A stretch of 64,000 nt of DNA from Cedecea colo (GCF_011808225.1 NZ_SOYS01000001.1:903724-967723); one strand, 5' to 3'. Shown: positions 46,624 to 59,182, counted from the first letter of the stretch. The notes: a model not told the origin generated them from the sequence alone. Translations and numbers: made by a program.

Positions 46624-46644
46624 AAACCCGCCGAGGCGGGTTTG
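46624..46644 (-). terminator. chaC terminator hairpin
   Basis: AAACCCGCC-GA-GGCGGGTTT, seven bases past the chaC stop on the minus strand. Its sequence is the exact reverse complement of the hairpin at 46462-46482. GTTTTTA on the + side suits transcripts coming from the chemoreceptor gene as well. Confidence 0.6.
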
Positions 46645-46650
46645 TTTTTA

Positions 46651-47346
46651 TCATGTAAATTCAGGCTGGAAGCTTCCGCCCTCTTCCGGCTTTTGCAGAC
46701 TGGCCCGTACATGGCTTACCAGCTCATCAAGGCAGTCGTCACGCATGCCGTGTTTTTTCAGCGCGGTTTCGAGCGAGAAGAGATACTGCGCGTTGGTGCC
46801 CAGCGGGCCGCTGGCGGCAGCGATAAGCGGCGCAATGGTTTGTGCGCGGGTATCGGCCTCGTACAGCGGATGGCGGGGATCCATGATGAATACTAACGCG
46901 TTAACGCTGCGGCCATCGTCGAGCTCCAGCCTGCACCAGGTGGGCAGGTAGCAGCCGGTTATCATTTCGCGCTTCCACACCAGCGTCAGCTCTTCTTCAA
47001 GCAACGCTTCGGGCAGGCGATAGGCAAGACCGGTTGTGCGCCCGCCTTCTTTAAGCGCGAGCATTCTCCCGGGCTGACAGGCCGTGCCGCGCCCGGCGGT
47101 AAGCCGCAGGCAGAACGCCCGGTGCCAGCCCACCAGCGTGCCTGGGGCTGATTCATCAAATTCGAAGGCCGGGTTCCACATCAAAGAGCCGTAGCCAAAT
47201 AGCCAGACCGGGCTGGGATCGGGACGACAAGCAAGGGTCGCCGCAAGAGAAGCTGAACGCTGTTCGGGCGTCCACAATAAAGATTCTTCGATAGAACCAA
47301 AAGCCGTTTTACAATCCGCACTCATTAAAAAATCGCGCGTTAACAT
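46651..47346 (-). CDS. chaC: Glutathione-specific gamma-glutamylcyclotransferase ChaC
   Basis: Degrades glutathione to 5-oxoproline and Cys-Gly in the cytoplasm; the older annotation linked it to cation transport through its neighbours. It has 231 residues as in E. coli. The substrate loop FGYGSLMWNP is at about 49-58, and the catalytic Glu lies in the conserved region after AYRLPEALLEEELTLVW. The C-terminus (GGSFQPEFT) diverges from E. coli. It is convergent with the chemoreceptor gene and downstream of chaB on the same strand. Confidence 0.95.
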   Translation of the reverse strand: MLTRDFLMSADCKTAFGSIEESLLWTPEQRSASLAATLACRPDPSPVWLFGYGSLMWNPAFEFDESAPGTLVGWHRAFCLRLTAGRGTACQPGRMLALKEGGRTTGLAYRLPEALLEEELTLVWKREMITGCYLPTWCRLELDDGRSVNALVFIMDPRHPLYEADTRAQTIAPLIAAASGPLGTNAQYLFSLETALKKHGMRDDCLDELVSHVRASLQKPEEGGSFQPEFT

Positions 47347-47563
47347 CCTGCACCTCCACCACCGCGTACTTCCTTGTGACTACGCCAACTGCGCCTTCCC
47401 GGCTTGTTAACTGCTCACTTATAAAGCAGCATACCGGTGACGATAAGCAATTAGCGAGGCGCTGGCAAGTATGGTGACTATTACAAAAAAGTAAAACGTC
47501 ACTTCACTTGCCAGACCAGGCAAAGGTAACCAGGTTTAGTGGGATAGCGTTGCGCTACGGCGG
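47347..47563. other. Gap between chaC and chaB
   Basis: 217 bases; it should contain the chaC ribosome site and possibly a promoter. I see no gene, repeat or obvious hairpin. Confidence 0.4.
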
Positions 47564-47791
47564 CTATTTTTTATGCCATTTATCATCATCGCCCTTCTGG
47601 TACTGATGCTTCACGGCGGCCCAGGCGACCTTGTGAGCCGTCTCTTCCCGGCTGGCATCGCCTTTACGTTCCTCTTTATCCTTATACTCATCCCAGGCGC
47701 TGTTGAACGCCTCTTTGTAGATGTCCTGCGCATGGGCAGGCAGAACATTTTTCACGCTGTCCGGCAGGGCGCTTTTGCTTTTATAAGGCAT
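47564..47791 (-). CDS. chaB: ChaB family protein
   Basis: A small cytoplasmic protein of 75 residues (76 in E. coli), MPYKSKSALPDSVKNVLPAH, highly charged in its middle and ending DDDKWHKK. It was proposed as a regulator of the ChaA antiporter because of gene position; direct evidence is thin. It diverges from chaA. AAGGAG precedes the start. Confidence 0.93.
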   Translation of the reverse strand: MPYKSKSALPDSVKNVLPAHAQDIYKEAFNSAWDEYKDKEERKGDASREETAHKVAWAAVKHQYQKGDDDKWHKK

Positions 47792-48071
47792 AGATTAATC
47801 TCCTTAATAGATGACTCTTAAGTGTGAAACAAAGCGTCCAGCGCCGCCAATAATTCGTAAAGTTTAAATTTAAAAAATCATAACTAGTTGTTTTTACGAT
47901 TATAAAAAACAGTAAGTTTTATTATTACGTCATTAACGTCGTAAATCTGCAAAAGCCGTAAAAGTAAGTAAATATTTCCGTTAATAAGCCATTTTTTGCT
48001 ATTTTGTTAGGGTTAAAAATTGCAATCACCACAATGAAACAGCTTGTCACTTGTGCACATGGAGAATCGTA
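47792..48071. other. Divergent chaB-chaA promoter region
   Basis: 280 A+T-rich bases. In E. coli the neighbourhood of chaA also carries long direct repeats with ldr/rdl toxin-antitoxin genes; none is seen here on either side of chaA. Confidence 0.5.
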
Positions 48072-49175
48072 ATGCCAAAAACACAGTATGAGGCGGTGAA
48101 AACCCGCCATAAGGAGAGTTCTCTTATTTTCCCGCTGCTGGCGCTGGCCATACTGGCGGTATGGGGTTCCAGCCAGTCGTTGCCGGTGGTAGTCGGGATT
48201 AACATTCTGGCGTTAGTGGCTATTTTAAGCAGCGCCTTTAGCGTAGTACGCCACGCCGATGTGCTGGCACACCGTTTAGGTGAACCTTACGGGTCTTTAA
48301 TTCTCAGCCTTTCCGTTGTTATCCTTGAAGTCAGTTTAATCTCCGCGCTCATGGCTACCGGCGATGCCGCGCCCACGCTGATGCGCGATACGCTTTACTC
48401 CATTATTATGATTGTTACCGGCGGCCTGGTAGGTTTCTCGCTGCTGCTGGGCGGGCGTAAATTCGCCACCCAGTACATGAATCTGTTTGGCATTAAACAA
48501 TATCTGATAGCGCTGTTCCCGCTGGCGGTGATTGTCCTGGTGTTTCCTACCGCCCTGCCGGGGGGCAACTTCAGCGTTGGCCAGTCGCTGATGGTGGCCG
48601 GCATTTCCGCTGCGATGTATGGCGTATTCCTGTTGATCCAGACCAAAACGCACCAGAGCCTGTTCGTCTACGAGCACGAAGATGAAGCGGATGACGATAA
48701 TCCGCATCACGGTAAGCCATCCGCACACAGCAGCACATGGCATGCTATCTGGCTGCTTGTGCACCTGGTTGCCGTTATTGTCGTGACGAAAATGAATGCC
48801 AGCCCGCTGGAGTCGTTGCTGAGCACGCTTAATGCACCGGCACAGTTTACGGGCTTCCTTGTCGCGCTGCTGATTCTCTCTCCGGAAGGACTGGGCGCGC
48901 TGAAAGCGGTGCTGAACAACCAGGTGCAGCGCGCCATGAACCTGTTCTTCGGCTCGGTGCTGGCGACAATTTCTTTGACGGTTCCTGCGGTGACGCTGAT
49001 TGCGATGCTGACGGGTAATGAGCTGATTTTCGGCCTTGGCAAACCGGAAATGGTGGTCATGCTCACCTCGCTGATGCTGTGCCAGATTTCGTTCTCAACC
49101 GGGCGCACCAACGTGCTTAACGGCACCGCGCACCTCGCGCTGTTCGCCGCTTACCTGATGACGATATTTGCCTGA
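48072..49175 (+). CDS. chaA: Sodium-potassium/proton (calcium/proton) antiporter ChaA
   Basis: An inner-membrane CaCA-superfamily antiporter that exports Na+, K+ and Ca2+ in exchange for protons at alkaline pH. The frame opens at 48051, but ATG at 48072 (MPKTQYEAVKTRHKE) gives 367 residues against 366 in E. coli, with GGAG upstream. The two alpha-repeats carry conserved Glu: GSLILSLSVVILEVSLI and LVALLILSPEGLGALKAV. An acidic central loop (EHEDEADDDNPHHGKPS, about 205-222) separates the halves. A bidirectional terminator follows. Confidence 0.96.
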   Translation: MPKTQYEAVKTRHKESSLIFPLLALAILAVWGSSQSLPVVVGINILALVAILSSAFSVVRHADVLAHRLGEPYGSLILSLSVVILEVSLISALMATGDAAPTLMRDTLYSIIMIVTGGLVGFSLLLGGRKFATQYMNLFGIKQYLIALFPLAVIVLVFPTALPGGNFSVGQSLMVAGISAAMYGVFLLIQTKTHQSLFVYEHEDEADDDNPHHGKPSAHSSTWHAIWLLVHLVAVIVVTKMNASPLESLLSTLNAPAQFTGFLVALLILSPEGLGALKAVLNNQVQRAMNLFFGSVLATISLTVPAVTLIAMLTGNELIFGLGKPEMVVMLTSLMLCQISFSTGRTNVLNGTAHLALFAAYLMTIFA

Positions 49176-49191
49176 TGCCCACCAGATGTAA

Positions 49192-49221
49192 AAAAGCCCT
49201 TATCGCAGGATAAGGGCTTTT
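49192..49221. terminator. Bidirectional terminator between chaA and kdsA
   Basis: AAAAGCCCTTATC and GATAAGGGCTTTT form a 13-base stem with A and T tracts on both sides, serving convergent chaA (+) and kdsA (-). Confidence 0.9.
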
Positions 49222-49243
49222 GGCATTGAACGGATAAAAAAGC

Positions 49244-50101
<858 letters not shown>

Positions 50102-50139
50102 TCAGATCGCCTTATCGGGTGTGAATCAAAAATTATGCA

Positions 50140-50949
50140 TTAATGCAGGATAATCTGCTTATGCGAAATCGAGTTAATTTGCGCTTTAATCATTTCGCTA
50201 ATCGGATCTTCCGGGCACTGCTCAACAAAATAGCTTAGATCGTTGAGCGCCACGTGCTCGCAATCAAGCTGCGCATAGATAAGACCACGATCGCGGATTT
50301 CGTACGGATCTTCCGGATTAAACTGGAGCAAGGCTTCGCTGGCGCGCAGTGCCAGCTCCATCTGCCGCTCTTCCATCAATGCGGATTTTAGCGTGTCCAG
50401 CAGTTTACGGATAACCTCGGCATTGTCCGACTCGTCGAGGTCTTCTTCAAAAAGCTCGGCGGTTGGGTTGATATTGCCCTTCAGCCATACGTCAAGCGTA
50501 TGCTCGTCGAGGGTGTCGCCATTAAAGGGATTAATGAGCCACATTTCCCCGTCCATCCAGTCGCCGCGCAGAATAAGCTGCGTCGGGAAGATGACCGGCA
50601 TTAAAGGAATATCCAGGCGTTCGGCAATCCACAGTAAAATCGCGCCCAGGGAAACGGCGCTGCCCTGGCGTTTTTTCAGCACGTTATCCAGCCACAGAGC
50701 GTCCGACAGACGATATACGCCGCCGGCGTCTTTAAATCCCCATTCGCCGTAAAACAGCTCAAGCAGCTTCTCTAACTGCCGATCGGAACAATCGGCTGCG
50801 CAGATATCTTCACGAGCCTGGCTGACCAGCCGTTCAAGCTGCACGCGCACTTCCGCTTCCGGAAAATCTTCGCGTATCAGCTGCGAAACTAAAATCATGC
50901 CTTCGCACAGCGGCGCCTGATTAAATTCGAAATCGGCTAACGACCTCAT
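50140..50949 (-). CDS. sirB1: SirB1 family protein (YchA), transglutaminase-like with TPR region
   Basis: A cytoplasmic protein of 269 residues. The N-terminal transglutaminase-like core (about 35-150) keeps blocks such as GAILLWIAERLDIPLMPV and MWLINPFNGD. A TPR-like helical C-terminus (about 185-255) has LRASEALLQFNPEDPYEIRDRGLIY. The biochemical role is unknown; its name comes from a Salmonella invasion-gene screen. Its ATG overlaps the sirB2 stop (ATGA). Confidence 0.93.
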   Translation of the reverse strand: MRSLADFEFNQAPLCEGMILVSQLIREDFPEAEVRVQLERLVSQAREDICAADCSDRQLEKLLELFYGEWGFKDAGGVYRLSDALWLDNVLKKRQGSAVSLGAILLWIAERLDIPLMPVIFPTQLILRGDWMDGEMWLINPFNGDTLDEHTLDVWLKGNINPTAELFEEDLDESDNAEVIRKLLDTLKSALMEERQMELALRASEALLQFNPEDPYEIRDRGLIYAQLDCEHVALNDLSYFVEQCPEDPISEMIKAQINSISHKQIILH

Positions 50950-51341
50950 ACAAACCCCAATAACGGTATTTTTGTGGTGGCGAGTTTAATGATGATGTAG
51001 AGCACCACCAGCGCCAACAGAAAGGCAAACCACCGTACCTGTTGGCTGCGCGGGCGTCGGCCCAGCACGATAAAACCCAAAACGATGTAGATGATAACGC
51101 CAAATAGTTTTTCCGTCAGCCATGCGCCCTGCGGCGTAAACGGATAAAAATGCGTAATCATTACCAGTGCGATGCCGCTGCCCAGCAGAAGGGTGTCGTT
51201 CACATGCGGTACGATGCGTACCCAGCGCTTGTGTGACAGGGCAGAATCACGGTACTGCCACCAGTAACGTAAAATAAACAGGCTCACGGAAATGAAGACT
51301 GTCAAAATATGCAAGTGTTTGACTGCAAAGTAAGTTGCCAA
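50946..51341 (-). CDS. sirB2: SirB2 family inner membrane protein (YchQ)
   Basis: A 131-residue membrane protein with four predicted spans (FAVKHLHILTVFISVSLF first). The family is near-universal next to prmC in enterics but has no known activity. It lies between prmC (18-base gap) and sirB1 (4-base overlap). Confidence 0.92.
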   Translation of the reverse strand: MATYFAVKHLHILTVFISVSLFILRYWWQYRDSALSHKRWVRIVPHVNDTLLLGSGIALVMITHFYPFTPQGAWLTEKLFGVIIYIVLGFIVLGRRPRSQQVRWFAFLLALVVLYIIIKLATTKIPLLGFV

Positions 51342-51359
51342 CCGTTGCGTTCCTTATCG

Positions 51360-52190
51360 TTAGAAATAGCGTCCCAGAGTCAGACGATCGTTGCCGCCGT
51401 AATCCTGACAGGTCTGAACCTCACTAAAACCGGCTGCGATGAATAGCTGCTGCACCTGCTGCGCCTGCTGCCAGCCGTGCTCCAGAAGCAACCAGCCGCC
51501 GGGTTCAAGAAACCGCCACGCCGTTTCAGTCAGCGTGCGTATATCCGCCAGCCCGGCATTATCAGCAACCAGCGCGCTCAGCGGCTCAAAACGCACGTCA
51601 CCCTGAGCCAGATGCGGGTCCTCGCGGTCAATATAAGGCGGATTGCTGACAATAAGCGAAAAACGCTGAGTATTGAGCACACTAAACCAGTGACTTTGCA
51701 AGACCCTAACATTGGTAATGCCAAGCCGATCGGCATTATTGCGGGCAAGTTCTACGGCTTCAGGAATAAGATCCAGCGCGGTAATTTCGCAGTCCGGGCG
51801 CTCGCTTGCAATAGCCAGCGCGATAGCGCCCGTCCCGGTGCCTAAATCCAGCACGGAACACGGCGCGGCAGGCATGCGCGCCAGCGCCTGTTCTACCAGA
51901 CATTCGGTATCAGGACGCGGAATGAGCGTTACCGGAGAGACGCGCAGCGGCAGCGACCAGAACTCGCGCTCGCCGACAAGATGAGCAATCGGTTCACCGC
52001 GCACACGACGAGCCAGCAGCGCTTCTGCCTGCTGCAACTGCTGCGCCGTAAGTTCGGTTTCACCAAACGCGAGGATAAAGGTTCGCGCTTTGCCGGTAAC
52101 AAACGCCAGCAGGATCTCCACATCGCGACGCGGACTTTCGCTCTCCTGAAGTCGGGCTATTCCCTGTTGTAACCAGTGCTGGAAATCCAT
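51360..52190 (-). CDS. prmC: Peptide chain release factor N5-glutamine methyltransferase
   Basis: Methylates the Gln of the GGQ motif in RF1 and RF2 with S-adenosylmethionine, raising release efficiency. The 276 residues compare with 277 in E. coli. The SAM-binding motif DLGTGTGAIALAIA (about 117-130) and the catalytic NPPY (about 183-186, SNPPYID) are intact. The start codon overlaps the stop of prfA, its substrate, by one base (TAATG). Confidence 0.97.
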   Translation of the reverse strand: MDFQHWLQQGIARLQESESPRRDVEILLAFVTGKARTFILAFGETELTAQQLQQAEALLARRVRGEPIAHLVGEREFWSLPLRVSPVTLIPRPDTECLVEQALARMPAAPCSVLDLGTGTGAIALAIASERPDCEITALDLIPEAVELARNNADRLGITNVRVLQSHWFSVLNTQRFSLIVSNPPYIDREDPHLAQGDVRFEPLSALVADNAGLADIRTLTETAWRFLEPGGWLLLEHGWQQAQQVQQLFIAAGFSEVQTCQDYGGNDRLTLGRYF

Positions 52191-53272
52191 TAATCCTGCT
52201 CGGACAGCGCCGCCAGCTGGTCGGCCTGGTATTCCTGCACGATGGGCTCAATCAGCCCGTCGATCTTGCCTTCCATTACTTCGTCGAGGCGATACAGCGT
52301 AATGTTGATACGATGATCGGTGACGCGGCCCTGTGGGAAATTGTAGGTACGGTTACGGTCCGAACGGTCGCCGCTGCCCAGCAGGTTGCGACGAGTGGAC
52401 GCCTCTTCCTGCTGGCGCTTCGCCATTTCGGCCGCACGAATACGCGAACCCAGTACGGATAACGCCTTCGCTTTGTTTTTATGCTGCGAACGCTCGTCCT
52501 GACACTCCACTACGATGCCGGTTGGCAGGTGGGTAATACGAATAGCCGAGTCGGTGGTGTTAACGTGCTGACCGCCCGCACCGGAGGAGCGGAAGGTATC
52601 GATGCGCAAATCGCCCGGGTTGATATCCGGCAGCTCTGCTTCCGGAATTTCCGGCATCACCGCGACGGTACAGGCTGAGGTGTGAATGCGACCCTGAGAT
52701 TCGGTCGCCGGGACGCGCTGCACGCGGTGGCCGCCGGACTCGAACTTCAGGCGGCCATAGACACCGTCGCCGCTGATCCTGGCAATCACTTCCTTATAAC
52801 CACCATGTTCGCCTTCGTTAGCGCTTATGATGTCAACCTTCCAGCGGCGGGATTCCGCATAGCGGCTGTACATGCGGAACAAATCCCCGGCAAACAGCGC
52901 CGCTTCGTCACCGCCTGTTCCTGCGCGTACTTCAACGAAGGCGTTGCGTTCGTCATCCGGATCTTTAGGCAGCAGCAGAACCTGTAACTGCTGTTCTAAT
53001 TCTTCGCTGTCGCTTTTTGCCTGATTCAGCTCTTCCTGCGCCATTTCGCGCATTTCCGGATCGTTGAGCATGCTCTGTGCGGTTTCAATATCTTCCTGCA
53101 CCTGGCGCCACTGCAGGAAGCAGCGTGAGACATCGCTCAGCTGAGCATATTCGCGGGAAAGCGCGCGAAAACGATCCTGATCGGCGATAGTGGCTGCATC
53201 GCCAAGCAGGGCCTGAACTTCTTCATGGCGCTCCTGCAAGGCTTCCAGTTTGGCAACAATAGAAGGCTTCAT
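52190..53272 (-). CDS. prfA: Peptide chain release factor 1
   Basis: RF1 recognises UAA and UAG in the ribosomal A site and triggers peptidyl-tRNA hydrolysis. The 360 residues equal E. coli. The codon-reading tripeptide PAT lies in [14 protein letters not shown] near 187-189, and the catalytic GGQ lies in [17 protein letters not shown] near 233-235. It follows hemA by 35 bases and overlaps prmC by one base. Confidence 0.98.
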   Translation of the reverse strand: MKPSIVAKLEALQERHEEVQALLGDAATIADQDRFRALSREYAQLSDVSRCFLQWRQVQEDIETAQSMLNDPEMREMAQEELNQAKSDSEELEQQLQVLLLPKDPDDERNAFVEVRAGTGGDEAALFAGDLFRMYSRYAESRRWKVDIISANEGEHGGYKEVIARISGDGVYGRLKFESGGHRVQRVPATESQGRIHTSACTVAVMPEIPEAELPDINPGDLRIDTFRSSGAGGQHVNTTDSAIRITHLPTGIVVECQDERSQHKNKAKALSVLGSRIRAAEMAKRQQEEASTRRNLLGSGDRSDRNRTYNFPQGRVTDHRINITLYRLDEVMEGKIDGLIEPIVQEYQADQLAALSEQD

Positions 53273-53307
53273 GGGTGGTGTATCACCTTGTAATAAGAGT
53301 TGTTGTG

Positions 53308-54564
53308 CTAATCCAGCCCGAGGCTGTTGCGCAGGATCTGCAGGCGTTCGTCATCCCCGTCACGGGCAGCCTGCGTAAGCGATTTGGTTGGGGCATGGAT
53401 CAGGCGATTGGTTAATTTCCAGGCCAGATCCTGAAGGACGGTTTCGGCGTCAGCACCCTGAGAAAGCGCGGCGAGTGCTTTGCCAGCCAGATCGTCGCGA
53501 ATAAGCTCCGCCTGGCTGCGATAATCGCGGATAGTTTCGGTTGCGCTTTGGGCGCGCATCCAGGCCATAAATTCGCTGCATTCCTGCGCCACGATGGTTT
53601 CAGCCTCCGCCGCTGCGGCTTTACGCTGCGCGAGGTTGTTCTGAATGATGGCCTGCAGGTCGTCTACGCTGTAGAGATAGGCGTTAGCGAGCTTACCCAC
53701 TTCCGGTTCCACATCGCGCGGCACGGCAATATCCACCAGCAGCATAGGTTGGTTACGACGCGCTTTCAGGGCGCGTTCTACCAGGCCTTTTCCAATAATT
53801 GGCAAAGGGCTGGCGGTGGAACTGATGATGATATCGGCGTCTTTCAGGCGGCTGTCGATATCGCCAAGACCGATGACTTCGGCTCCGACTTCATCAGCCA
53901 GCGCCTGCGCTCGCTCGCGGGTACGGTTGGCAATAATCATTTTCTGCACGTTGTGTTCGCGCAAATGACGGGCGACGAGTTCAATAGTTTCGCCAGCGCC
54001 AACGAGCAGCACGGTCACACCGGAGAGGGATTCAAAGATCTGGCGCGCCAGCGTACAGGCGGCAAACGCCACCGAGACGGCGCTGGCACCGATATCCGTT
54101 TCCGTACGAACCCGTTTCGCCACCGAGAAAGATTTCTGGAACATGCGTTCCAGTTCGCTGGAAAGCGAATGCCCTTTTTGCGAGTCGGCGAACGCTTTCT
54201 TGACCTGGCCCAGAATTTGCGGCTCGCCAAGCACCAGTGAATCCAGACCGCTGGCAACGCGCATTAAATGGCTTACGGCGTCGTTATCATGATGCCAGTA
54301 GAGGCTGTTACGCACTTCCTCTTCTTTAAGGTTGTGGTAGTCGCACAGCCAGCGCACCAGCCGTTCGTGCAGGTTGTCCTGCTCTTCAACGCTAAGGTAC
54401 AGTTCGGTGCGGTTGCAGGTAGAAAGCACTACGCCGCCCTGCACCATAGGCTGTTCCAGCAGGCTACCCAAAGCCTGGTCGAGCGTGTCCGGCGAAAACG
54501 TTACGCGTTCTCGCAGCGATACTGGAGCAGTTTTGTGGTTGATGCCTAATGCTAACAGGGTCAT
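53308..54564 (-). CDS. hemA: Glutamyl-tRNA reductase
   Basis: Reduces glutamyl-tRNA(Glu) to glutamate-1-semialdehyde with NADPH, the first committed step of haem and sirohaem synthesis. Sirohaem is needed by the nitrite reductase encoded in this window. The frame opens at 54633; ATG at 54564 ([20 protein letters not shown]) gives 418 residues, the E. coli length. The catalytic Cys is in [11 protein letters not shown] near residue 50, and the NADPH domain has [16 protein letters not shown]. The N-terminal Thr-Leu-Leu region is the known degradation signal used for haem feedback. It diverges from lolB. Confidence 0.98.
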   Translation of the reverse strand: MTLLALGINHKTAPVSLRERVTFSPDTLDQALGSLLEQPMVQGGVVLSTCNRTELYLSVEEQDNLHERLVRWLCDYHNLKEEEVRNSLYWHHDNDAVSHLMRVASGLDSLVLGEPQILGQVKKAFADSQKGHSLSSELERMFQKSFSVAKRVRTETDIGASAVSVAFAACTLARQIFESLSGVTVLLVGAGETIELVARHLREHNVQKMIIANRTRERAQALADEVGAEVIGLGDIDSRLKDADIIISSTASPLPIIGKGLVERALKARRNQPMLLVDIAVPRDVEPEVGKLANAYLYSVDDLQAIIQNNLAQRKAAAAEAETIVAQECSEFMAWMRAQSATETIRDYRSQAELIRDDLAGKALAALSQGADAETVLQDLAWKLTNRLIHAPTKSLTQAARDGDDERLQILRNSLGLD

Positions 54565-54767
54565 TGAGCGGTCTGAGTAATACCGATGTTGATAAGGATT
54601 TCTGCGCGCATCATACAGGATGCGCGCGGTCAATAAAAGAGAGCCACCTCTTACAGAGTATCAGGTCAATTTGTGATTTAAGACAACTTGACCGTAGACG
54701 CCCTGCCGGGGCACCGCTAGCATAAACGGTTAACCACTATAACGATTTCTAAGGATTCACTGCCGCT

Positions 54768-55391
54768 ATGATCATGCCTAAAGCCCGTCTGATGCGCCTT
54801 CTGCCACTCGCAAGCCTGGTTCTGGCCGGGTGCGCTGTCAATCAACCGACCGGTCCTGGCAAAAGTCCGGACTCGCCGCAGTGGTTACAACACCAGCAAC
54901 AAGTGCAAAAAATCACCCAGTACCAGACGCGTGGCGCTTTTGCTTATCTCTCCGATAGTCAAAAAGTATATGCGCGTTTTAACTGGCAACAAACCGCGCC
55001 GGACAGATACCGTTTATTGCTGACTAATCCCCTTGGCAGTACCGAGCTTGAGCTGAACGCACAGCCGGGTAAAGTGCAGCTGGTCGATCGCAACGGTAAA
55101 CGTTACGAAGCGCAGGATGCAGAAGATATGATTGGCCGCCTGACAGGTATGCCTATTCCATTAAACAGCCTGCGCCAGTGGATACTTGGCCTGCCGGGCG
55201 AAGCCACCGACTATAAGCTCGATAATCAGTATCGCCTGAGCGAAGTAAATTACACTCAGAACGGCAAAACCTGGAAAGTGGTGTACAGCGACTACAACGA
55301 CAAAGTGCAGCCCGCCCTGCCGTCTAATATGGAACTGCGCGAAGGTGACCAGCGTATCAAGCTGAAAATGGATAACTGGACGGTTAAATAA
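54768..55391 (+). CDS. lolB: Outer membrane lipoprotein receptor LolB
   Basis: The essential receptor that accepts lipoproteins from LolA and inserts them in the outer membrane. The 207 residues match E. coli. The signal peptide ends in the lipobox LAGC with the modified Cys at about residue 22; the +2 residue is Ala, not Asp, consistent with outer-membrane sorting. The last codon overlaps the ispE start by one base (TAATG). Confidence 0.97.
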   Translation: MIMPKARLMRLLPLASLVLAGCAVNQPTGPGKSPDSPQWLQHQQQVQKITQYQTRGAFAYLSDSQKVYARFNWQQTAPDRYRLLLTNPLGSTELELNAQPGKVQLVDRNGKRYEAQDAEDMIGRLTGMPIPLNSLRQWILGLPGEATDYKLDNQYRLSEVNYTQNGKTWKVVYSDYNDKVQPALPSNMELREGDQRIKLKMDNWTVK

Positions 55392-56260
55392 TGATTACCC
55401 GCTGGCCGTCTCCCGCAAAACTGAACCTTTTTCTGTATATCACCGGCCGTCGGGCAGACGGCTACCATAATCTACAGACGTTGTTTCAGTTTCTTGATTA
55501 TGGCGACACCCTCATTATTGCGCCGCGCCAGGACGGCGTGCTTCAGCTCCTGACGCCGGTTGAAGGTGTGCCAGACGATGAAAATCTGATAGTCCGGGCT
55601 GCGCGTTTACTGATGGACGAAGCGCAGCGACTGGGCACGCTGCCAGCTGGCGCAGGCGCTGATTTACGCGTAGAAAAGCGTTTACCAATGGGCGGAGGGC
55701 TCGGCGGAGGTTCTTCGAACGCGGCGACGGCGCTGGTTGCGCTCAATCACCTCTGGCAAACCGGGTTGAGTGAAGACCGGCTTGCCGCCCTTGGCGTTAC
55801 GCTGGGCGCTGATGTTCCGGTTTTTGTTCGCGGCCACTCAGCCTTTGCGCAAGGGATAGGAGAAATTCTCACGCCGGTGGAACCGGAAGAAAAATGGTAT
55901 CTGGTTGCGCATCCGGGCATAAGCATTCCGACGCCGGTTATTTTTAAAGATCCTGAGCTACAAAGGGATACCCCGCCCCGCACGATTCAGACGTTGCTGG
56001 ATTGTGAATTTAGAAATGATTGTGAGGTTATCGCAAGAAAACGTTTTCGTAAGGTTGATGAGCTGCTTTCCTGGCTGTTAGAATACGCGCCGTCGCGCCT
56101 GACCGGCACCGGCGCTTGCGTGTTTGCTGAATTTAACACCGAGTCCGAAGCCCGCCAGGTGCTTGAGCAAGCCCCGGAATGGTTGCATGGCTTTGTAGCG
56201 CGAGGCGTTAATCTCTCCCCGCTGCATCTGGCCCTTTCCGGGCAAGCTGAGCATTGGTGA
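55391..56260 (+). CDS. ispE: 4-diphosphocytidyl-2-C-methyl-D-erythritol kinase
   Basis: A GHMP-family kinase of the MEP isoprenoid pathway that phosphorylates CDP-methylerythritol. The 289 residues are a few more than E. coli (283). The substrate motif [19 protein letters not shown] is near the N-terminus and the ATP-binding glycine loop [17 protein letters not shown] at about 99-115. It is coupled to lolB; prs follows after 130 bases. Confidence 0.97.
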   Translation: MITRWPSPAKLNLFLYITGRRADGYHNLQTLFQFLDYGDTLIIAPRQDGVLQLLTPVEGVPDDENLIVRAARLLMDEAQRLGTLPAGAGADLRVEKRLPMGGGLGGGSSNAATALVALNHLWQTGLSEDRLAALGVTLGADVPVFVRGHSAFAQGIGEILTPVEPEEKWYLVAHPGISIPTPVIFKDPELQRDTPPRTIQTLLDCEFRNDCEVIARKRFRKVDELLSWLLEYAPSRLTGTGACVFAEFNTESEARQVLEQAPEWLHGFVARGVNLSPLHLALSGQAEHW

Positions 56261-56351
56261 CAACGTCACCTTGTTTCAGACGTTGCATCAAGCTCTTTAA
56301 ACACCGCCTGGATGGGTGTTGCCCCACCCGCCATCCGCACTGTTGCGGTAG

Positions 56352-57338
<987 letters not shown>

Positions 57339-57353
57339 TCGAATTCGCTTAAA

Positions 57354-57376
57354 AGACCCGCTGCGGCGGGTTTTTT
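57354..57376 (+). terminator. prs rho-independent terminator
   Basis: GACCCGCTGCGGCGGGT hairpin followed by TTTTTT, 15 bases after the prs stop. Confidence 0.9.
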
Positions 57377-57455
57377 CGTTTGCAGAATTTATTTTTAGCA
57401 CGGCCTCCTTCACCTGCCATTAATGACAGATGATGCGCTCACGGATGGAATCAAT

Positions 57456-59132
57456 GTGAAAAACGTATCTTCTTCTACCGTTATGCCTTTTCGTGCCCTG
57501 ACAGACGCCTGCTGGCGCGAAAAATATACCCTTTCCCGTTTTACCCGCGACGCCATTGCGGGAATTACCGTAGGCATTATCGCCATTCCTCTGGCGATGG
57601 CTCTGGCTATCGGCAGCGGCGTTGCGCCGCAATATGGGCTCTACACGGCAGCAGTTGCAGGGATTGTAATTGCGCTAAGCGGCGGTTCGCGCTACAGCGT
57701 TTCCGGGCCAACCGCGGCTTTTGTGGTCATCCTTTATCCCGTTGCACAACAGTTTGGCCTTGCCGGTTTGCTGATCGCCACGCTCATGTCCGGCCTGTTT
57801 CTTATCTTCTTTGGTCTGGCGCGTTTTGGCCGTCTGATCGAATATATCCCGCTGCCCGTGACGCTCGGCTTTACCTCGGGAATCGGGATCACTATCGCCA
57901 CCATGCAGGTGAAGGATTTCTTTGGCCTGCGGCTTGAGCACGTGCCGGAACACTACCTGAACAAGGTTGCCGCGCTGGCGATGGCCATGCCGACGCTGAA
58001 TTTTGGCGATGCGGTTATCGGCATCGTGACGCTTGCCGTTTTGATTCTCTGGCCACGTCTGGGGATTCGCCTGCCGGGGCATTTACCCGCGCTGCTTGCG
58101 GGCTGTGCCGTTATGGGTGTTGTGTATTTAAGCGGCGGTGATGTCGCCACCATCGGCTCGCGTTTTCACTACGTGCTGGCGGATGGAACCCAGGGCAACG
58201 GCATTCCGCAACTGCTGCCTCAACTGATGCTGCCCTGGGAGCTTCCTGATGCAAGCTTTACCCTGAGCTGGGATTCTCTCTCCGCCCTCCTGCCGGCCGC
58301 GTTTTCCATGGCAATGCTTGGCGCGATTGAATCCCTGCTTTGCGCCGTCGTTCTTGACGGTATGACCGGCACCAGGCACAACGCTAACGGCGAGCTTATC
58401 GGCCAGGGGCTGGGTAATCTCATCGCGCCCTTCTTTGGCGGCATTACCGCCACGGCAGCCATTGCCCGCTCGGCGGCGAACGTGCGTGCTGGCGCAACCT
58501 CGCCGGTGGCAGCCATTATTCACTCCCTGCTGGTGATCATGGCGCTGCTGGTGCTGGCGCCGTTGCTCTCCTGGCTGCCGCTTTCCGCCATGGCCGCGCT
58601 GCTGCTGATGGTCGCGTGGAACATGAGCGAGGCGCACAAAGTTATCAATCTGCTCAGGCGCGCGCCGAAAGATGACATCATCGTGATGCTGATATGTATG
58701 TCGCTGACCGTGCTGTTCGATATGGTGATCGCCATTAGCGTGGGGATCGTGCTGGCTTCGCTGCTGTTTATGCGCCGCATAGCAAGAATGACAAGGCTAG
58801 CTCCGCTGAATATCACCACGCCGGAAGGTGTACTGGCGTTTCGCGTTACCGGCCCGCTATTCTTTGCCGCAGCGGACGGGCTGTTTACCGACTTATGTCA
58901 GCGCATAGAGCAAAATCACATCATTATTCTGCAATGGGATGCCGTTCCGGTGCTGGATGCCGGCGGGCTTGATGCGTTTGGACGCTTTGTGGAAAAACTA
59001 CCGCAAGGGTGTGAGCTACGCGTTACGAATCTGGAGTTCCAGCCGTTGCGAACGCTCGCTCGTGCAGGCATAAAGCCGATAGCCGGCCGCCTGGCTTTTT
59101 TCCCTGATGTTCAGGCCGCGCTTGCGGCCTGA
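57456..59132 (+). CDS. dauA: C4-dicarboxylic acid transporter DauA (SLC26/SulP family)
   Basis: An inner-membrane SulP transporter; E. coli DauA takes up succinate aerobically at acidic pH. The frame is open from ATG 57423 (569 residues), but GTG at 57456 gives 558 residues whose [12 protein letters not shown] begins at the same offset as in the 559-residue E. coli protein and has GGA upstream; I prefer it, without certainty. The transmembrane core includes [20 protein letters not shown] and [13 protein letters not shown]. The C-terminal STAS domain (about 440-555) has [18 protein letters not shown]. It is followed by a terminator shared with convergent ychH. Confidence 0.93.
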   Translation: MKNVSSSTVMPFRALTDACWREKYTLSRFTRDAIAGITVGIIAIPLAMALAIGSGVAPQYGLYTAAVAGIVIALSGGSRYSVSGPTAAFVVILYPVAQQFGLAGLLIATLMSGLFLIFFGLARFGRLIEYIPLPVTLGFTSGIGITIATMQVKDFFGLRLEHVPEHYLNKVAALAMAMPTLNFGDAVIGIVTLAVLILWPRLGIRLPGHLPALLAGCAVMGVVYLSGGDVATIGSRFHYVLADGTQGNGIPQLLPQLMLPWELPDASFTLSWDSLSALLPAAFSMAMLGAIESLLCAVVLDGMTGTRHNANGELIGQGLGNLIAPFFGGITATAAIARSAANVRAGATSPVAAIIHSLLVIMALLVLAPLLSWLPLSAMAALLLMVAWNMSEAHKVINLLRRAPKDDIIVMLICMSLTVLFDMVIAISVGIVLASLLFMRRIARMTRLAPLNITTPEGVLAFRVTGPLFFAAADGLFTDLCQRIEQNHIIILQWDAVPVLDAGGLDAFGRFVEKLPQGCELRVTNLEFQPLRTLARAGIKPIAGRLAFFPDVQAALAA

Positions 59133-59142
59133 AACAAAAAAG

Positions 59143-59167
59143 CTCCATCAAATGACGGAGTTTTTAT
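59143..59167. terminator. Terminator between dauA and ychH
   Basis: CTCCATCA and TGACGGAG form a stem with one mismatch, A-rich before and TTTTTA after, between two convergent genes. Confidence 0.7.
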
Positions 59168-59182
59168 AGATTTGTTTACCGT

